Part shown: in pieces, positions 8,301 to 17,633 of the stretch | Layout of the letters: every line of letters starts with the position of its first letter | Numbering within the stretch: position 1 is the stretch's first letter | From: an uncultured Selenomonadales bacterium | Lineage (GTDB): Bacteria; Bacillota; Negativicutes; Acidaminococcales; Acidaminococcaceae | Length of the DNA: 42,612 nucleotides | NCBI GenBank assembly: GCA_900315805.1 | Contig: ONAN01000015.1 | Coordinates: 1 to 42,612, forward strand | Direction of reading: 5' to 3' | The notes under the pieces: model-generated | Databases searched by the model: none | What the model was told of the DNA's origin: nothing | What the model saw: only the letters and a program-made list of their open reading frames with translations | Translations under genes and position numbers: made by a program

Positions 8301-11300
8301 TGGACGACGGCGCTGTGGTTCCCGTTGGCATTGCCCAGGCGCAGCGAGCCATCTTCCCCGTTCAGGGCCACATAGGCCCCGTCCTTGCCCGTGGCCTTCA
8401 CGGACCCATTGATTCCTTCCGCTTCGTCCGTCGCCGCGGAACCGGCGGTCAGGCTCGTGGCGGTCAGGTCGTCATCCAGCAAAATCCGGATATTGCCCTG
8501 GTCGTCGATGGTCGTCGTAATGTTGTCGCTGTTGTACGTGTGTCCTGCCTGCTGCTTCCCGTAGATTCCGATGGTATCGCCCAGTCTGGCTTGATAGGAA
8601 AGGTGCGTGGCTCCCTCCGCCAGGGCGCTGGCCGTGAAATTGAAGCCCGCGTCCAGCTCGGCCTGGGAGGCAATGCCGGAAATGACGATCTCCGTGGGAT
8701 CCTTGCCGGCTGCTACGTCCGCGGCATTTGTCACATGAAGGGTGACTTTCCCGTCGCCATCGACGGTGTATTCGCCCGATGCGGTATCAGCGGCAACAAG
8801 ACGGTCGTCCGCACGGTACAGGTTGCCCATATCCACCGTGATGCCGTCGTCACTCCCACTCCTCGTCAGGGTCAGAGTCTGGCCGTCGTCGCTCAAACTG
8901 CCGCTTGTCACATAGTAATCGTGGATTCCTCCTATCGTCACCGGATCGATCGTACCGGCGGTGTTTCCCCGGGTCAGGGTCAGCGTGGAGCTGCCGTCCG
9001 TATCATAGGTGATTCCGCCGCCGGTCACGTAGATGTCGGCCGCGCTGGCTTCGCCTTTAACCAGTTCTGCCACGCTGTTCAGCTGTCCTTCCGTCGCCGC
9101 CCGGTCCTCCACGATGTTATCGGTCTGCCAGGCCGTATTGGAAAGGCCCGTCAGGTAGGTGCCCGTCGAGGTATTCGCCCCGCCGCCGGCCTGGGTCCCC
9201 ATAAGGGCCCCGCCGGTGCGGACCGTATCGAACTCCACATCTTTCTGCGTGGCGATGGTAAGGGTATCGTCGCTGCCGGTCAGTGCGATGTTGCTGCCGG
9301 CAGCAATGTTCAACTGATTGCTGGAAGGCGTCACATCTTTCAGCTTCGTGCCGTCCACATCGACTTCCCAGCCGGCCGTGACCGTCTGGGACACGGAGGC
9401 CAGTTCATCTTCCGTCGCGGCGCGCCCGCTGACATAGACAGGCGCGGCCGTATCCCAGGCAGTGTTGGTCAGCCCCGTCAGATAGGTGCCCCCCGTCACG
9501 GCGCTGCCGTCGGTATTCGTCAGGACCCACGTGCCGGTCCCGGTATAATTGCCCAGCCGGAGGGAGCCGACGGAACCTGTGCCTGCCGCGCCGTCCAGGG
9601 AAACAAGGGTGCCCAGGGTCAGGGCGCCCGTGGTGCCGTTGAGGACCGCCGTGCCGTCCCCGGCGCTTCCCAGGGTCAGGACATCGTTCAGGGTCACTTC
9701 GTAATCCACGGTCCCGTCGTCCGCTGTCGTTTTCGTGACCTTGGTGTTCTTTTTCCCGCTGCTGTCGCCGCTGACCGTCACCATGCGGGCGCCCAGGGTC
9801 TTCACATCGCCGATGTTGGCGGCGTTGTCATCCTCGTTATATACGGGCCGGTTCGATGTATCGACGCCCGTAGCGCCGCTGGCCACGTTCTGGATCTGCC
9901 GGTTGCCGGCCAGGATTCCGGAAGTCGTGACGGAAGGTCCGCCTGCGATGGTCAGGCCGCTGCCGTCCAGGGTCGAACTGCCCGTTTTCAGGGTGCCGTC
10001 CGTCCCGTCGAGGGTGAGGGCGCGGGAGCCCGTACCGACCGTGACTTTGTCGGCCGTCAGCTGCGTATCCATGAGGATTGTGATATTGCCGTCCTCGTCC
10101 AGGGCCGTCGTCAGGTTGTCGGTCTTATAGGTATGGCCGGTCTGGACATCGTGTCCCTTGATGGACACCGTGTCGCCGAGCTGGCGCCGGACCGTCTTGT
10201 CCGTGGTCCCGTCGGCCTCCTTCGTGTTCGTCGCGAAATTCAGCCCTTTGGCGATGTCTGCCTTATTCTCCGCGACGCCGGCCTGGTTCGCCGCCGCCAC
10301 ATCGGACACGCTCTGCAGCTGTCCTTCCGTGGCCGTCCGGTCCGGTGTTTCCGTGGAGGCGCCTACCGTCCAGGTCACGTTGTCCAGGCCTCTCAGGTAA
10401 TCGCCGGTCTCCGTCGAAGCATCGCCTGCCAGCTGGGTTCCCAGGACCACGTTGGTCCCCAGGGAAACAGAGGTCAGGCCGGTCAGCTCCTTGGCCAGCT
10501 TGATGTCAAAGCCCGTTCCGCCGGCATTGGTCACGACGCCGATGTTGTTTTTGTCTGTCAGGGCCGAGGAATCCGTCACGCCGCCCGTCAGGGCCAGGGT
10601 GCTGTTGAGGGCACGGTTGACCGTCGCGCCGGCATCGCCCGTGAAGGACAGGCCGTCTTCCAGCGTGGCCAGGGTGTGCCGGTCCCCGTCGGATGCCTGG
10701 TAGCGCAGACGGGCGATACTGCTGTCGTCCAGGGCCGCCTCGCTGTCCGTACCCTGCCCCGCCGTAATGGCCGTCTTCACATATTGCGTGCTGTCCTTGG
10801 ACGGCCCGACGATGTATATGGTGCCGGCATAGCCCGTCACCGTGCCATCGCTGGCCTGGCCGGCCGTCACACTGTCCACGCGGAGATTGTTGTCCAGGCC
10901 GATATTCAGCTGCGAACCGTCGGAACTGGCCGTGACGCGGATATTTTCTCCCGAATACGCCGTCGCCTCTTTTCCTCCCGTGCCCTGGATCTGGAGCGTG
11001 CCGCCCTGGGCGACATGGACCGTCGTGTCCGTATTGTTGCCCTGGAAATTCAGGCCCTTCGCCTCCACCGCCTGGAGCTGGGACAGGTTGACCGCGTCCG
11101 TGCCGTCCGTACCGTCGGCCACGTGATGGACCTGGTTGCCGCCCAGGGAGACCGTATCCCCCTGGAGCACGACATTCTTCGTGTTGTCACTGGTGTTGAC
11201 AATGGTGATCCCCGCCGTATCAACGGTCGTATTGCCGGCCGTCAAGGAGCCGTCGGACGTCAGATCCACGTCCTTGGCCAGCCGGACGTTCAAGACCCCG

Positions 11301-12742
11301 TCCGCGACCTGGACGCCGATGTTGTTCTCTGTCAGGGCCGAGCCGTCTGCCCCGCCCCGGATATCCAGCTGTTCGCCCGGGCCCTTGGAAAGCGTCGCGG
11401 TCCCGGAATTGTCCCCGCCGAATACCAGCGGGTCTGCGGCTTTGCCGATGTCATAGGAAACGCCGTTGATGACCAGGCTCTTCAGTTCCTGCGACCCTTC
11501 AGGGGCATCGTATGTACCGGCCGTGACCCTGGAACCGGTCGGGAAGGTCTGCGTGACCGTGGCGCCGCCCGTCTGGTTCGACAAGGTGATGTAGGTATCC
11601 GTGCCGTCCGTACCGCCGCCGCCGCTCACCGTGACAGCCCCCTCCACGGCCTGGGCGGCGTCAACGCCGTTGCGCATGGCCGTAATCGTCACCGTCGGCG
11701 CCTCTGCCGTGCCGCCGGCCGCCATGTCGACGGACTGGATGTCATTGTGGTACAGGGCCGTATCGTTCTGCACCAGCGTATCCAGGTCATTGTTGTAATC
11801 CGCGACCCGGTAGGTGCTCATGGTGGCCGTGGAATCCGTGACCTGCGCCGCCCAGTAGCTGTAATAGGCCCCGTCCTTGTAGACCGTCTTCAGGATTTCG
11901 TTGTGTGCGCCGTAGACCGTCCCCTTGTAGACTTCCGTTCCTTCATAGTTGGTGAAGACACCGACCTTGTCCCCGACGACATAGATATTCGACGGATCGA
12001 CCATCGTCCCGTCGTAGGTATACCGGCTGAGCGTGTCATTCCAGACGAGTTTGGATCCCGCCGTGGCGGTCGTCACAAAGCCCAGGGGAAGCCCCGTATT
12101 TCCGGCGGCGGCATTGCGCACGTTGGCATAGCCGTCGGCGTACGCGTAGGCATGGCCATTCCAGCTGGGGTCGTAGATGATGTAGTCCCAGCCGCCGGCT
12201 ACGCCCGTCCCGCCGCCGGTACTCACCCCCTCGAACGCAGAGGCGGAAATCCGGTTCAAGGACTCGCCGGCGTTCGTGGCGGTGCCACTGGCCGAAACGA
12301 GGGACGAGACCGCGGCCAGGATGTCCGCCGGCTGGGTGCCGCTGCCGGTATAACTGACGTCATAGCGCTCGCCCGTCCGGGAAAGAGGATTGTACGTGCC
12401 GTCTTCCGTGCCGCTGACGACATACTCATCCCGTACCCAGAACCACTAGCCATCCACCTGGACCTTATTGTACGTGGCACCATTGATGACCCAGGTGTTT
12501 CCGCTGGGATCCCCCGAAGCGTACTTGAAAGCCACATATTGATTCCTTTGAATGATCCCGGCCTCCGGCTCTGCCGCCAGCACAGGGGAAACGGCCGCCC
12601 CAAAAGCCAGCAGGCCGGCCCCCACGGCGGCAGCCGCTTTCCGGCGGCGCAGCGTTCCTTTGCCATCCCGGCGGGCCAGTTCCGACACGACGACATAACA
12701 ATTGCGCACGCGGTTCCAGATGACTTGGTAAATTCTGTTCAT
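5363..12742 (-). pseudogene. trimeric autotransporter adhesin (YadA-like), interrupted by one in-frame TAG at codon 99
   Basis: An outer-membrane adhesin of about 2459 codons. Residues 1-58 are an extended signal peptide (ESPR motif WNRVRNCYVVVSE, then a hydrophobic core ending SPVLA-A). A single TAG at 12448-12446 follows residue 98; the same frame then stays open to 5363 with normal adhesin sequence (WFWVRDEYVVSG...). The passenger is built of repeated stalk and neck modules: several copies of LEDGLSFTGDAG...NRTLNS, DLGK(A/T)I blocks, and neck motifs VHHVADGT/IHDVAAGT ending AVNxxQL. The YadA anchor lies at about 5850-5560 and is followed by a ~60-residue coiled coil to the C-terminus. The ATG at 12742 has a GGGAGGA site. 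Without readthrough or reversion the passenger would lack an export signal. This may be a true nonsense mutation, an on/off state or a sequencing error. Confidence 0.85.
12446..12742 (-). CDS. N-terminal fragment of the adhesin: extended signal peptide plus 42 residues
   Basis: This is the part translated before the TAG: 98 residues with the ESPR (residues 1-25), a charged linker, a signal peptide core (about 37-56), and the first mature residues to YNKVQVDG. If made alone it would be a short secreted peptide with no anchor. It is listed separately because annotation software may call it as its own gene; the next ATG in frame after the stop is at 12259. Confidence 0.7.
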   Translation of the reverse strand: MNRIYQVIWNRVRNCYVVVSELARRDGKGTLRRRKAAAAVGAGLLAFGAAVSPVLAAEPEAGIIQRNQYVAFKYASGDPSGNTWVINGATYNKVQVDG

Positions 12743-12980
12743 TGCCAAAATCCTCCCTGCATTCTTTTCCTGAACCCCAAAATTAAAATAAAAATGACAA
12801 TACACAAACATTAGTTTTCTGATAAAACACGTTTGAAACATCTTTATGTTTTAATAAAAACTTTTTATTTAATTATGTTATATCGATTATATCAAATTCT
12901 TTTTATAAAGTACATGAAAATCAGATTTCCTGTAAAAATATCCTGAAACAGCATCCCGCTCCGGCATGTCCTGATTTTAC
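12743..12980. other. A/T-rich divergent region between adhesin and porin
   Basis: The stretch 12780-12950 is much richer in A and T than its surroundings and holds no gene. It should carry the adhesin promoter on the minus strand. Several weak -10-like boxes occur (for example around the TATAAT-like sequence near 12885-12900), but none has a convincing -35, so I assign none. Confidence 0.5.
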
Positions 12981-12992
12981 CTTGTTCCCTTT

Positions 12993-13022
12993 TTGCAGTC
13001 TGTGTCCTCCCTATGGTACAAT
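12993..13022 (+). promoter_or_regulatory. promoter of the porin gene
   Basis: TTGCAG (12993-12998), an 18-base spacer and TACAAT (13017-13022). The start would be near 13029. The imperfect palindrome TAGGAATTTCCTA at 13035-13047 lies just downstream and may be an operator. Confidence 0.6.
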
Positions 13023-13071
13023 AACAGACAGGAGTAGGAATTTCCTAAACAAGAAAAAGGGGGACAAGGGG

Positions 13072-14310
13072 TTGACGGGGGAAGACGGAACGTTTAATTT
13101 ACAGAAAATTGCAATGCTCCGGGGTTCCGGAAGAGGGGCCGTCCTCTCCGGCGGGCTGCTGGCATTCCTTTTGCTGCTGCCCCAGGCTGTGACAGCGGCG
13201 CCCGGCCCGGCAGGGGGACCGGGAAAGGGGCTGACCGCAGGCCAGGCCGGCAGCGCCCGGCAGGGAGCACGGGTTCAGGCATCCCGGGAAGTGGAGGCCG
13301 GATCCAATCCGGACCCGTTGCCGGACAAAGCGGAACCGCCTTCCAAAGCGGGGACATTCGAACTCCACGGCACGTTCCGTTACCTTTACGGCCAGGGCCG
13401 TTTCGACGGCCGGGCCTTGTCCCCCCGCACGGGCCGCCAGGAAGCCTTCCAGGACAAAATGATCATGCCGACGTTCCGCACGCGGCTCTACCTGGATTAC
13501 CATATGGATGACCACTGGTCCGCCCATACAGCGGTCGAGGACAACCGCGTCCTGAATGACCGCGGGCTCGATGACCGGGCCCATGTGTTCCGGGCCTATG
13601 TCACCGGGAACTATCCTGTCTGGAGATATTATGCCGGCCGGTTCGGATACAAGTCCGGCTGGGGGAATGTCTTTGACACCACCGTCGACGGCATCCGCAT
13701 CCGGGCCGAACGCAAAGGGGACCGGGCCGCCCAGCTCATTGCCGGCCGCATCGGCAAAGGGCGGAACCGGCGGGAAGGCTTTCTCGTTTCCACGTACAAT
13801 ATCGTCAAAAAGAAGGGCTTCTCGTTCGAGGGAGTCTACACCCGGTTCCGGAACGAAGGCAACCCGGACGGCAAGTGGAACGAGCAGGAAGTGGCCAGCC
13901 TGGAGCCCGGGTACTATTTCACGCCGACGGCCTTCCTCGGCTGGGAACATCTCTTCGCGAAAGGACGGGACCGGCGGGAAGACGTGGCCAGCCAGTACGG
14001 GTATACGCTGAATTTCAATCTGGGCGACTATTTTTACACGGATCCCGGCAGCCGGCGCATCCGACTCCATTATTACCACCAGCCCCAGGCATCGGTCATT
14101 GTCCATACCATGAACGGCTGGCCCGGCTTTTTCGACACGGCGGACCAGCGCCTGGGCATGAAAGGCTGGGGCCTCTCCCTGGATTATGTCCTGGCCCCGG
14201 GGGTCCTGCTGACCCTGGAAGGGTACGATTTGAAAAGCATCCGCAGGTCGCCCCTCCTGGGCGACCTGCGGCAGCGCGTCCTCGGCGGAAGCGTCACCTT
14301 CGGGTTCTGA
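13072..14310 (+). CDS. outer-membrane porin-like beta-barrel protein
   Basis: About 412 residues with a signal peptide (GGLLAFLLLLPQAVTAA) followed by a Pro/Gly-rich linker. A long region of alternating aromatic and polar strands then begins near FELHGTFRYLYGQGRF and ends with Phe (VTFGF), as in outer-membrane barrels. Phrases such as RTRLYLDYHMDDHW and YYAGRFGYKSGWGNVFD are typical of putative porins in Negativicutes. There is no S-layer-homology domain, so it is not OmpM. I chose the TTG at 13072, preceded by AAGGGGGA at good spacing; the frame is open further upstream, and ATG 13114 is an alternative but has no ribosome site. It has its own promoter and ends at a terminator shared with the convergent operon. 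Substrate unknown. Confidence 0.75.
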   Translation: MTGEDGTFNLQKIAMLRGSGRGAVLSGGLLAFLLLLPQAVTAAPGPAGGPGKGLTAGQAGSARQGARVQASREVEAGSNPDPLPDKAEPPSKAGTFELHGTFRYLYGQGRFDGRALSPRTGRQEAFQDKMIMPTFRTRLYLDYHMDDHWSAHTAVEDNRVLNDRGLDDRAHVFRAYVTGNYPVWRYYAGRFGYKSGWGNVFDTTVDGIRIRAERKGDRAAQLIAGRIGKGRNRREGFLVSTYNIVKKKGFSFEGVYTRFRNEGNPDGKWNEQEVASLEPGYYFTPTAFLGWEHLFAKGRDRREDVASQYGYTLNFNLGDYFYTDPGSRRIRLHYYHQPQASVIVHTMNGWPGFFDTADQRLGMKGWGLSLDYVLAPGVLLTLEGYDLKSIRRSPLLGDLRQRVLGGSVTFGF

Positions 14311-14518
14311 CCCGTCCTAAGGAACCATGCAGAAAGGGCAGCGCCTCAGCGCTGCCCTTTTTCTGCGGCTCCACTTGTTCCAACGGGTACCGGTCCGGAT
14401 TCCGTTCCATGCCGTCCTTGTCCAGGACGTGCTGCTGCGAATACCAGCAAAGGCCTGCGAAGGCCAGCACGAGAACCGCTGCCAGGACAGCGGCAATGAC
14501 GGCGGTTTTCTTTACCAC
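14294..14518 (-). CDS. small single-pass membrane protein, last gene of the ydj-like operon
   Basis: 74 residues starting with GTG, which overlaps the stop of the upstream gene (GTGGTAA), a sign of translational coupling. Residues about 5-25 form one hydrophobic helix (AVIAAVLAAVLVLAFAGLCWY) with lysines before it; the rest is charged and probably outside the membrane. The terminator hairpin at 14329-14366 lies inside the C-terminal codons, and the stop falls within the end of the convergent porin gene. The C-terminal part may therefore often be missing from the mRNA. No family recognised; existence of the gene is likely but not certain. Confidence 0.5.
   Translation of the reverse strand: MVKKTAVIAAVLAAVLVLAFAGLCWYSQQHVLDKDGMERNPDRYPLEQVEPQKKGSAEALPFLHGSLGRVRTRR
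14329..14366. terminator. bidirectional terminator between porin and ydj-like operon
   Basis: GCAGAAAGGGCAGCGC (14329-14344), a CTCA loop and the complementary GCGCTGCCC with TTTTTCTGC. T-rich on both strands, so it can stop the porin transcript and the convergent operon. Confidence 0.85.
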
Positions 14519-15570
14519 GGAATCTGCTCCTCCGACCCGATCAGGGAACCGTCCGCCCCGCTGTAGTGGAACTGGTAGTAGTGCCGCCTGCCGGTGTGGT
14601 CCCGGTACGTGAAGCCGTCCGTCAGGAACTGGCTGCGGGCGCCGTTGACACAGGGTTCGCCGCGGAAGCTCTCCGCCAGGGCCAGATCCCCTGCGGGCAG
14701 GTCTTGGACGAGACGCTGGCGGAAGCTGCCGCCGTCGGGCACCGCTTCCACCTGGACGACATGGAAATCCTTCACGTAGCGGGTCGCCGTGTATTCCAGC
14801 TGCACTTTGGCACCGCCCAGGTTGAAGAAGGTGATTTCCACCGGCTGGTTCCCGAAATCAGCCAGGGGCCGCCAGGGCAGGGAGAAGCGTTTCCCTTCAT
14901 ATTGCTGCCGCAAGTCGTTGAGTTCCCCGACTGTATAGGTACTCTTTTTTGCGGCCGCCCCGTCCGTATTGGGGTCCGTCCCCACGTAAACTTCCTGCCG
15001 GGCGGGATCTGCCTCCGCCTCCCTGGTATAGTAGTATTGGTCACAGACCGGGCTGCCCTGCTTGTCCAGGTGCCAGAGGGAGAGGACCATGTTGCGGCCG
15101 CCGGTGCTGCCCGTGCTCAGGAAGCGGTTTCCGCCCAGATAATAACAGGCATCGCGGACAAAGCCGCTTTTCACGTGGCGGGGCCGGCCCCCCTGCTGGG
15201 TGTACAGGTTCGTAATCCGTCCCTCGGCGTCTCCCGTCAGGAGTTCCCCTTCGCCGTCGCCGTTGATGTCGGCCAGGACATAGCGGGTCTGGTTGAACAC
15301 TTCGTCCGGCGGCAGGTTCCGGGCGCTTTCCCAGACAGCCATCAGGTCCTCCCGGTCCGGGGCGGTGTCCGTCTGCCCTCTGGACTGTTTCACGACCATA
15401 TCCTGGAGCAGGGTCTGCATTTCCCCGAGTTCCTCCGTATAAACACCGGCCCGGACAGGCTGCGGTGCCGCGGAAAAGAGAGCCGCTGCCACGGCCAGGA
15501 GGCAGGACGCCCGGGCCAGGGCGCGAAGGCCCCGTCGTGCGGACTTGTTCCGCGTTGTCAGTACTGCCAT
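14512..15570 (-). CDS. exported protein of unknown function with an FG-GAP/calcium-loop-like motif
   Basis: About 352 residues. An N-terminal signal peptide (hydrophobic core ASCLLAVAAALFSAA, cleavage near VRA-G) sends it to the periplasm or surface. Near residue 100 the sequence VLADINGDGEGELLTG is a DxNxDGxxE-type loop as in FG-GAP/VCBS repeats and dockerins, which often binds calcium. The remainder is beta-rich without a family I can name. The ATG at 15570 is chosen because AAGGTGGTG precedes it; in-frame GTG codons just upstream lie in that ribosome site. It follows the TPM-domain gene by 62 bases and overlaps the small membrane-protein gene, so it belongs to the ydj-like operon. Confidence 0.7.
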   Translation of the reverse strand: MAVLTTRNKSARRGLRALARASCLLAVAAALFSAAPQPVRAGVYTEELGEMQTLLQDMVVKQSRGQTDTAPDREDLMAVWESARNLPPDEVFNQTRYVLADINGDGEGELLTGDAEGRITNLYTQQGGRPRHVKSGFVRDACYYLGGNRFLSTGSTGGRNMVLSLWHLDKQGSPVCDQYYYTREAEADPARQEVYVGTDPNTDGAAAKKSTYTVGELNDLRQQYEGKRFSLPWRPLADFGNQPVEITFFNLGGAKVQLEYTATRYVKDFHVVQVEAVPDGGSFRQRLVQDLPAGDLALAESFRGEPCVNGARSQFLTDGFTYRDHTGRRHYYQFHYSGADGSLIGSEEQIPW

Positions 15571-15632
15571 CGTTTTCACCACCTTTGCAAAAAGAGGGAA
15601 GAGGAAACACCCCTTCCCCCGCCGGAAGCGGA

Positions 15633-16421
15633 TCAGAACTTGCCGCCACCGCCGCCGCTTTCCGACGATCCGGATTTCTGCGGCAGGGGCCGTTCCGTCC
15701 GGTCCGTGTACAGATACTGGTCGTCGCTGACAACCAGGTGGAAGCTGCCTTCCTCGATATAGCGGGCTGCCGATACGCTGGGCGCCACGTTGCTCATGGT
15801 GCCGCGCAGCCAGCTGCGCACGCCCAGGGCGCCTGCTGCCGCCAGGACGGCGCCGGTCACCAGGGCCAGGATACTGAACCGGCCGGCAGGATCGTAGGCT
15901 TTGCCTTCTTTCTCGTAATAGGAGGTCAGTTCATCCGTGCCGTTGACAAAGGCCGTAAAGGCTTCGGCATAGTTTCCTTTGGAAAGGGATTTCGTGAACC
16001 GGCCGCCCAGGGCCTTGATGCCGGCCTTGTCGGAAATCATGGCGCGCATCTTTTCGTCCGTGCCGATATACCAGTCCCGTTTCTGCATATCCAGGACCAG
16101 GACGATGTTGCCCTTGCCGCCTTTGTTGTAGCGGCTCTTCAGGAGCTGTCCGGCGTAGGCGTCGGGTGTCACGGCGCCCAGGGACTGCACGGTGACGATG
16201 CCGATGCCGATGTTGTGTTTCAATTCCACCGCTTCCAGGGCTTTCGTGAGCCGGGCCCGCTCCGGCTGCTGCAGGAGCCGGGCGCCGTCCTGGATGGATT
16301 GGGTTCCGAAGAGGGGCGCAGCCGCCCGGGCCGCCGGCCCTGCGGGACCTGCCAGCACCGGCAGGCAGACGAAGGCCAGCGCCGCGAAGAAGAGTTTGAG
16401 GAAACGTTTCCCGATGGTCAT
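15633..16421 (-). CDS. ydjH: TPM-domain membrane protein, YdjH/YgcG-like
   Basis: 262 residues: signal peptide (FFAALAFVCLPVLA), a TPM domain at about 50-170 (VELKHNIGIGIVTVQSLGAV, then NIVLVLDMQKRDWYIGTDEKM), one membrane helix near 190-210 (ILALVTGAVLAAAGALGV), and a cytoplasmic tail ending in the glycine-rich GGGGGKF typical of this family. TPM proteins are membrane-bound and implicated in membrane-stress and photosystem repair functions; the enzymatic role is unsettled. It lies 12 bases after the zinc-ribbon gene, with AAGGAGG before the ATG. The neighbours match B. subtilis YdjG and YdjI, which work with YdjH and PspA on membrane damage; that role here is inference from context. Confidence 0.85.
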   Translation of the reverse strand: MTIGKRFLKLFFAALAFVCLPVLAGPAGPAARAAAPLFGTQSIQDGARLLQQPERARLTKALEAVELKHNIGIGIVTVQSLGAVTPDAYAGQLLKSRYNKGGKGNIVLVLDMQKRDWYIGTDEKMRAMISDKAGIKALGGRFTKSLSKGNYAEAFTAFVNGTDELTSYYEKEGKAYDPAGRFSILALVTGAVLAAAGALGVRSWLRGTMSNVAPSVSAARYIEEGSFHLVVSDDQYLYTDRTERPLPQKSGSSESGGGGGKF

Positions 16422-16433
16422 ATTGGCACCTCC

Positions 16434-17555
16434 TTACAGCACGTTCAGGGAACCCAGGACGAGTTTGGCCAGGAAATAGAAGACCGGCAGCAGGACCACG
16501 AAGGCGCCGGCCGTGTATTTTTTGCACTTGCCTTCGTCAATGGGCAGTTTGCCGACGAACTTCCCGCTTTGGCCGTTCATGAGGAAGGTGTAGGGCTCGT
16601 CCTGGAAGCGCGTGGTCAGGATCCACACAGGGGCCATGGCGTAAGACACCTTGTTTTCGGCATCTTTCGTGACAAAGGCTTCCTGCTGCTCGAACGAGGT
16701 GTACCCTGTCACGGTCTTTTCCAGTTCCCCCAGGGCCGCGTGTTCCACCAGCTCCTGGGCCCGGGGTGCCGCCTCGTCGGCCGCGACATCGTACCGGTCC
16801 GCCAGGTATCCCGCCAGATAGGACGTCGTAAAGGGTTGCAGGAAGGAATAGTCGTAGGGCCCGATGCTCTCCATCCACGTATCGTCCATGCGCCGGCTGC
16901 CGTCGACAGGGACTTTGGAGAAGGCCAGGGAGCCTTCCCGCTGGCATTCGTAATACTCTGCTTCCGTGACTTCGCAGTTCCCCCGGCGGTATGTCCGCAC
17001 CGTTTTGGCGCGGTAGCTGCCGGTGGCCGTCACGCAGGAATCAAAGAGCCAGAAGGGCACGTACATGCCCTGGATGGAGTCGATGCGCGTATCGGACAGG
17101 AAGTTGTCCGGCAGCAGGCGTTTGCCTTCGTAAAAGGCCCGGAAGGCCTCTTTGGCTTCGTCCCTGGTCTTTTGGAAGGGGATCACGTAGTCCGGCCGCA
17201 GGGCGCCTTCGTAGCGGGCGGAAATCATCGTCGGGTTGCCGCAGTAGCAGCATTCCGTGGCCATGGTGTTGTCGTCCGTCACGATTTCGGCGCCGCAGGA
17301 CGGGCACTGGAAGGCCCGGAGCATTTTCTGCTCGTCTTCGTTCCAGGCTGCGCCGGCTCCTTCCGTGTTCCATTTCTGTTCTTTCGCTTGTTCCGCCTTG
17401 GCGGCCTGCTCTTCCTTCCTGGCATAGTAGGCTTCCAGGTCGGCTACGGAGAGCCGGGTGCCGCAGTATTCGCATACGATTTCCGACTGGCCCGGCACAT
17501 AGCTCAGGGGGCCCGTACAATTCGGGCATTTGAAGCTTACCGATGTATCCGCCAT
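16434..17555 (-). CDS. ydjG: double zinc-ribbon membrane protein, YdjG-like
   Basis: 373 residues. The N-terminus has a TFIIB-type zinc ribbon (C10, C13, C28, C31), then a Glu/Lys/Ala coiled stretch (about 42-65). A second ribbon follows (FQCPSCGAEIV... CCYCGNP, about 82-106). The long middle part (YVIPFQKTRDEAKEAF, GMYVPFWLFD) is typical of TFIIB-zinc-ribbon proteins beside YdjI homologues. The C-terminus carries a membrane helix (AGAFVVLLPVFYFLAKLVLG). GGGAGG precedes the ATG. In B. subtilis the equivalent protein is part of the SigW-controlled pspA operon. No PspA gene is present here. Confidence 0.8.
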   Translation of the reverse strand: MADTSVSFKCPNCTGPLSYVPGQSEIVCEYCGTRLSVADLEAYYARKEEQAAKAEQAKEQKWNTEGAGAAWNEDEQKMLRAFQCPSCGAEIVTDDNTMATECCYCGNPTMISARYEGALRPDYVIPFQKTRDEAKEAFRAFYEGKRLLPDNFLSDTRIDSIQGMYVPFWLFDSCVTATGSYRAKTVRTYRRGNCEVTEAEYYECQREGSLAFSKVPVDGSRRMDDTWMESIGPYDYSFLQPFTTSYLAGYLADRYDVAADEAAPRAQELVEHAALGELEKTVTGYTSFEQQEAFVTKDAENKVSYAMAPVWILTTRFQDEPYTFLMNGQSGKFVGKLPIDEGKCKKYTAGAFVVLLPVFYFLAKLVLGSLNVL

Positions 17556-17633
17556 AACGTACCTCCCGTCTTTTTCATGTTTCCCTGTCCATCCGGCTCC
17601 TGCCTTCTCCGCGGAATCGGAAGGATGGCCCGG

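Noticed and set aside
5261..12814. A 2517-codon open frame on the plus strand
   Set aside because: It is the mirror of the adhesin gene. High GC and biased codon use leave the opposite strand open; the translation has no domains, and the minus strand has the ESPR, neck and YadA anchor.
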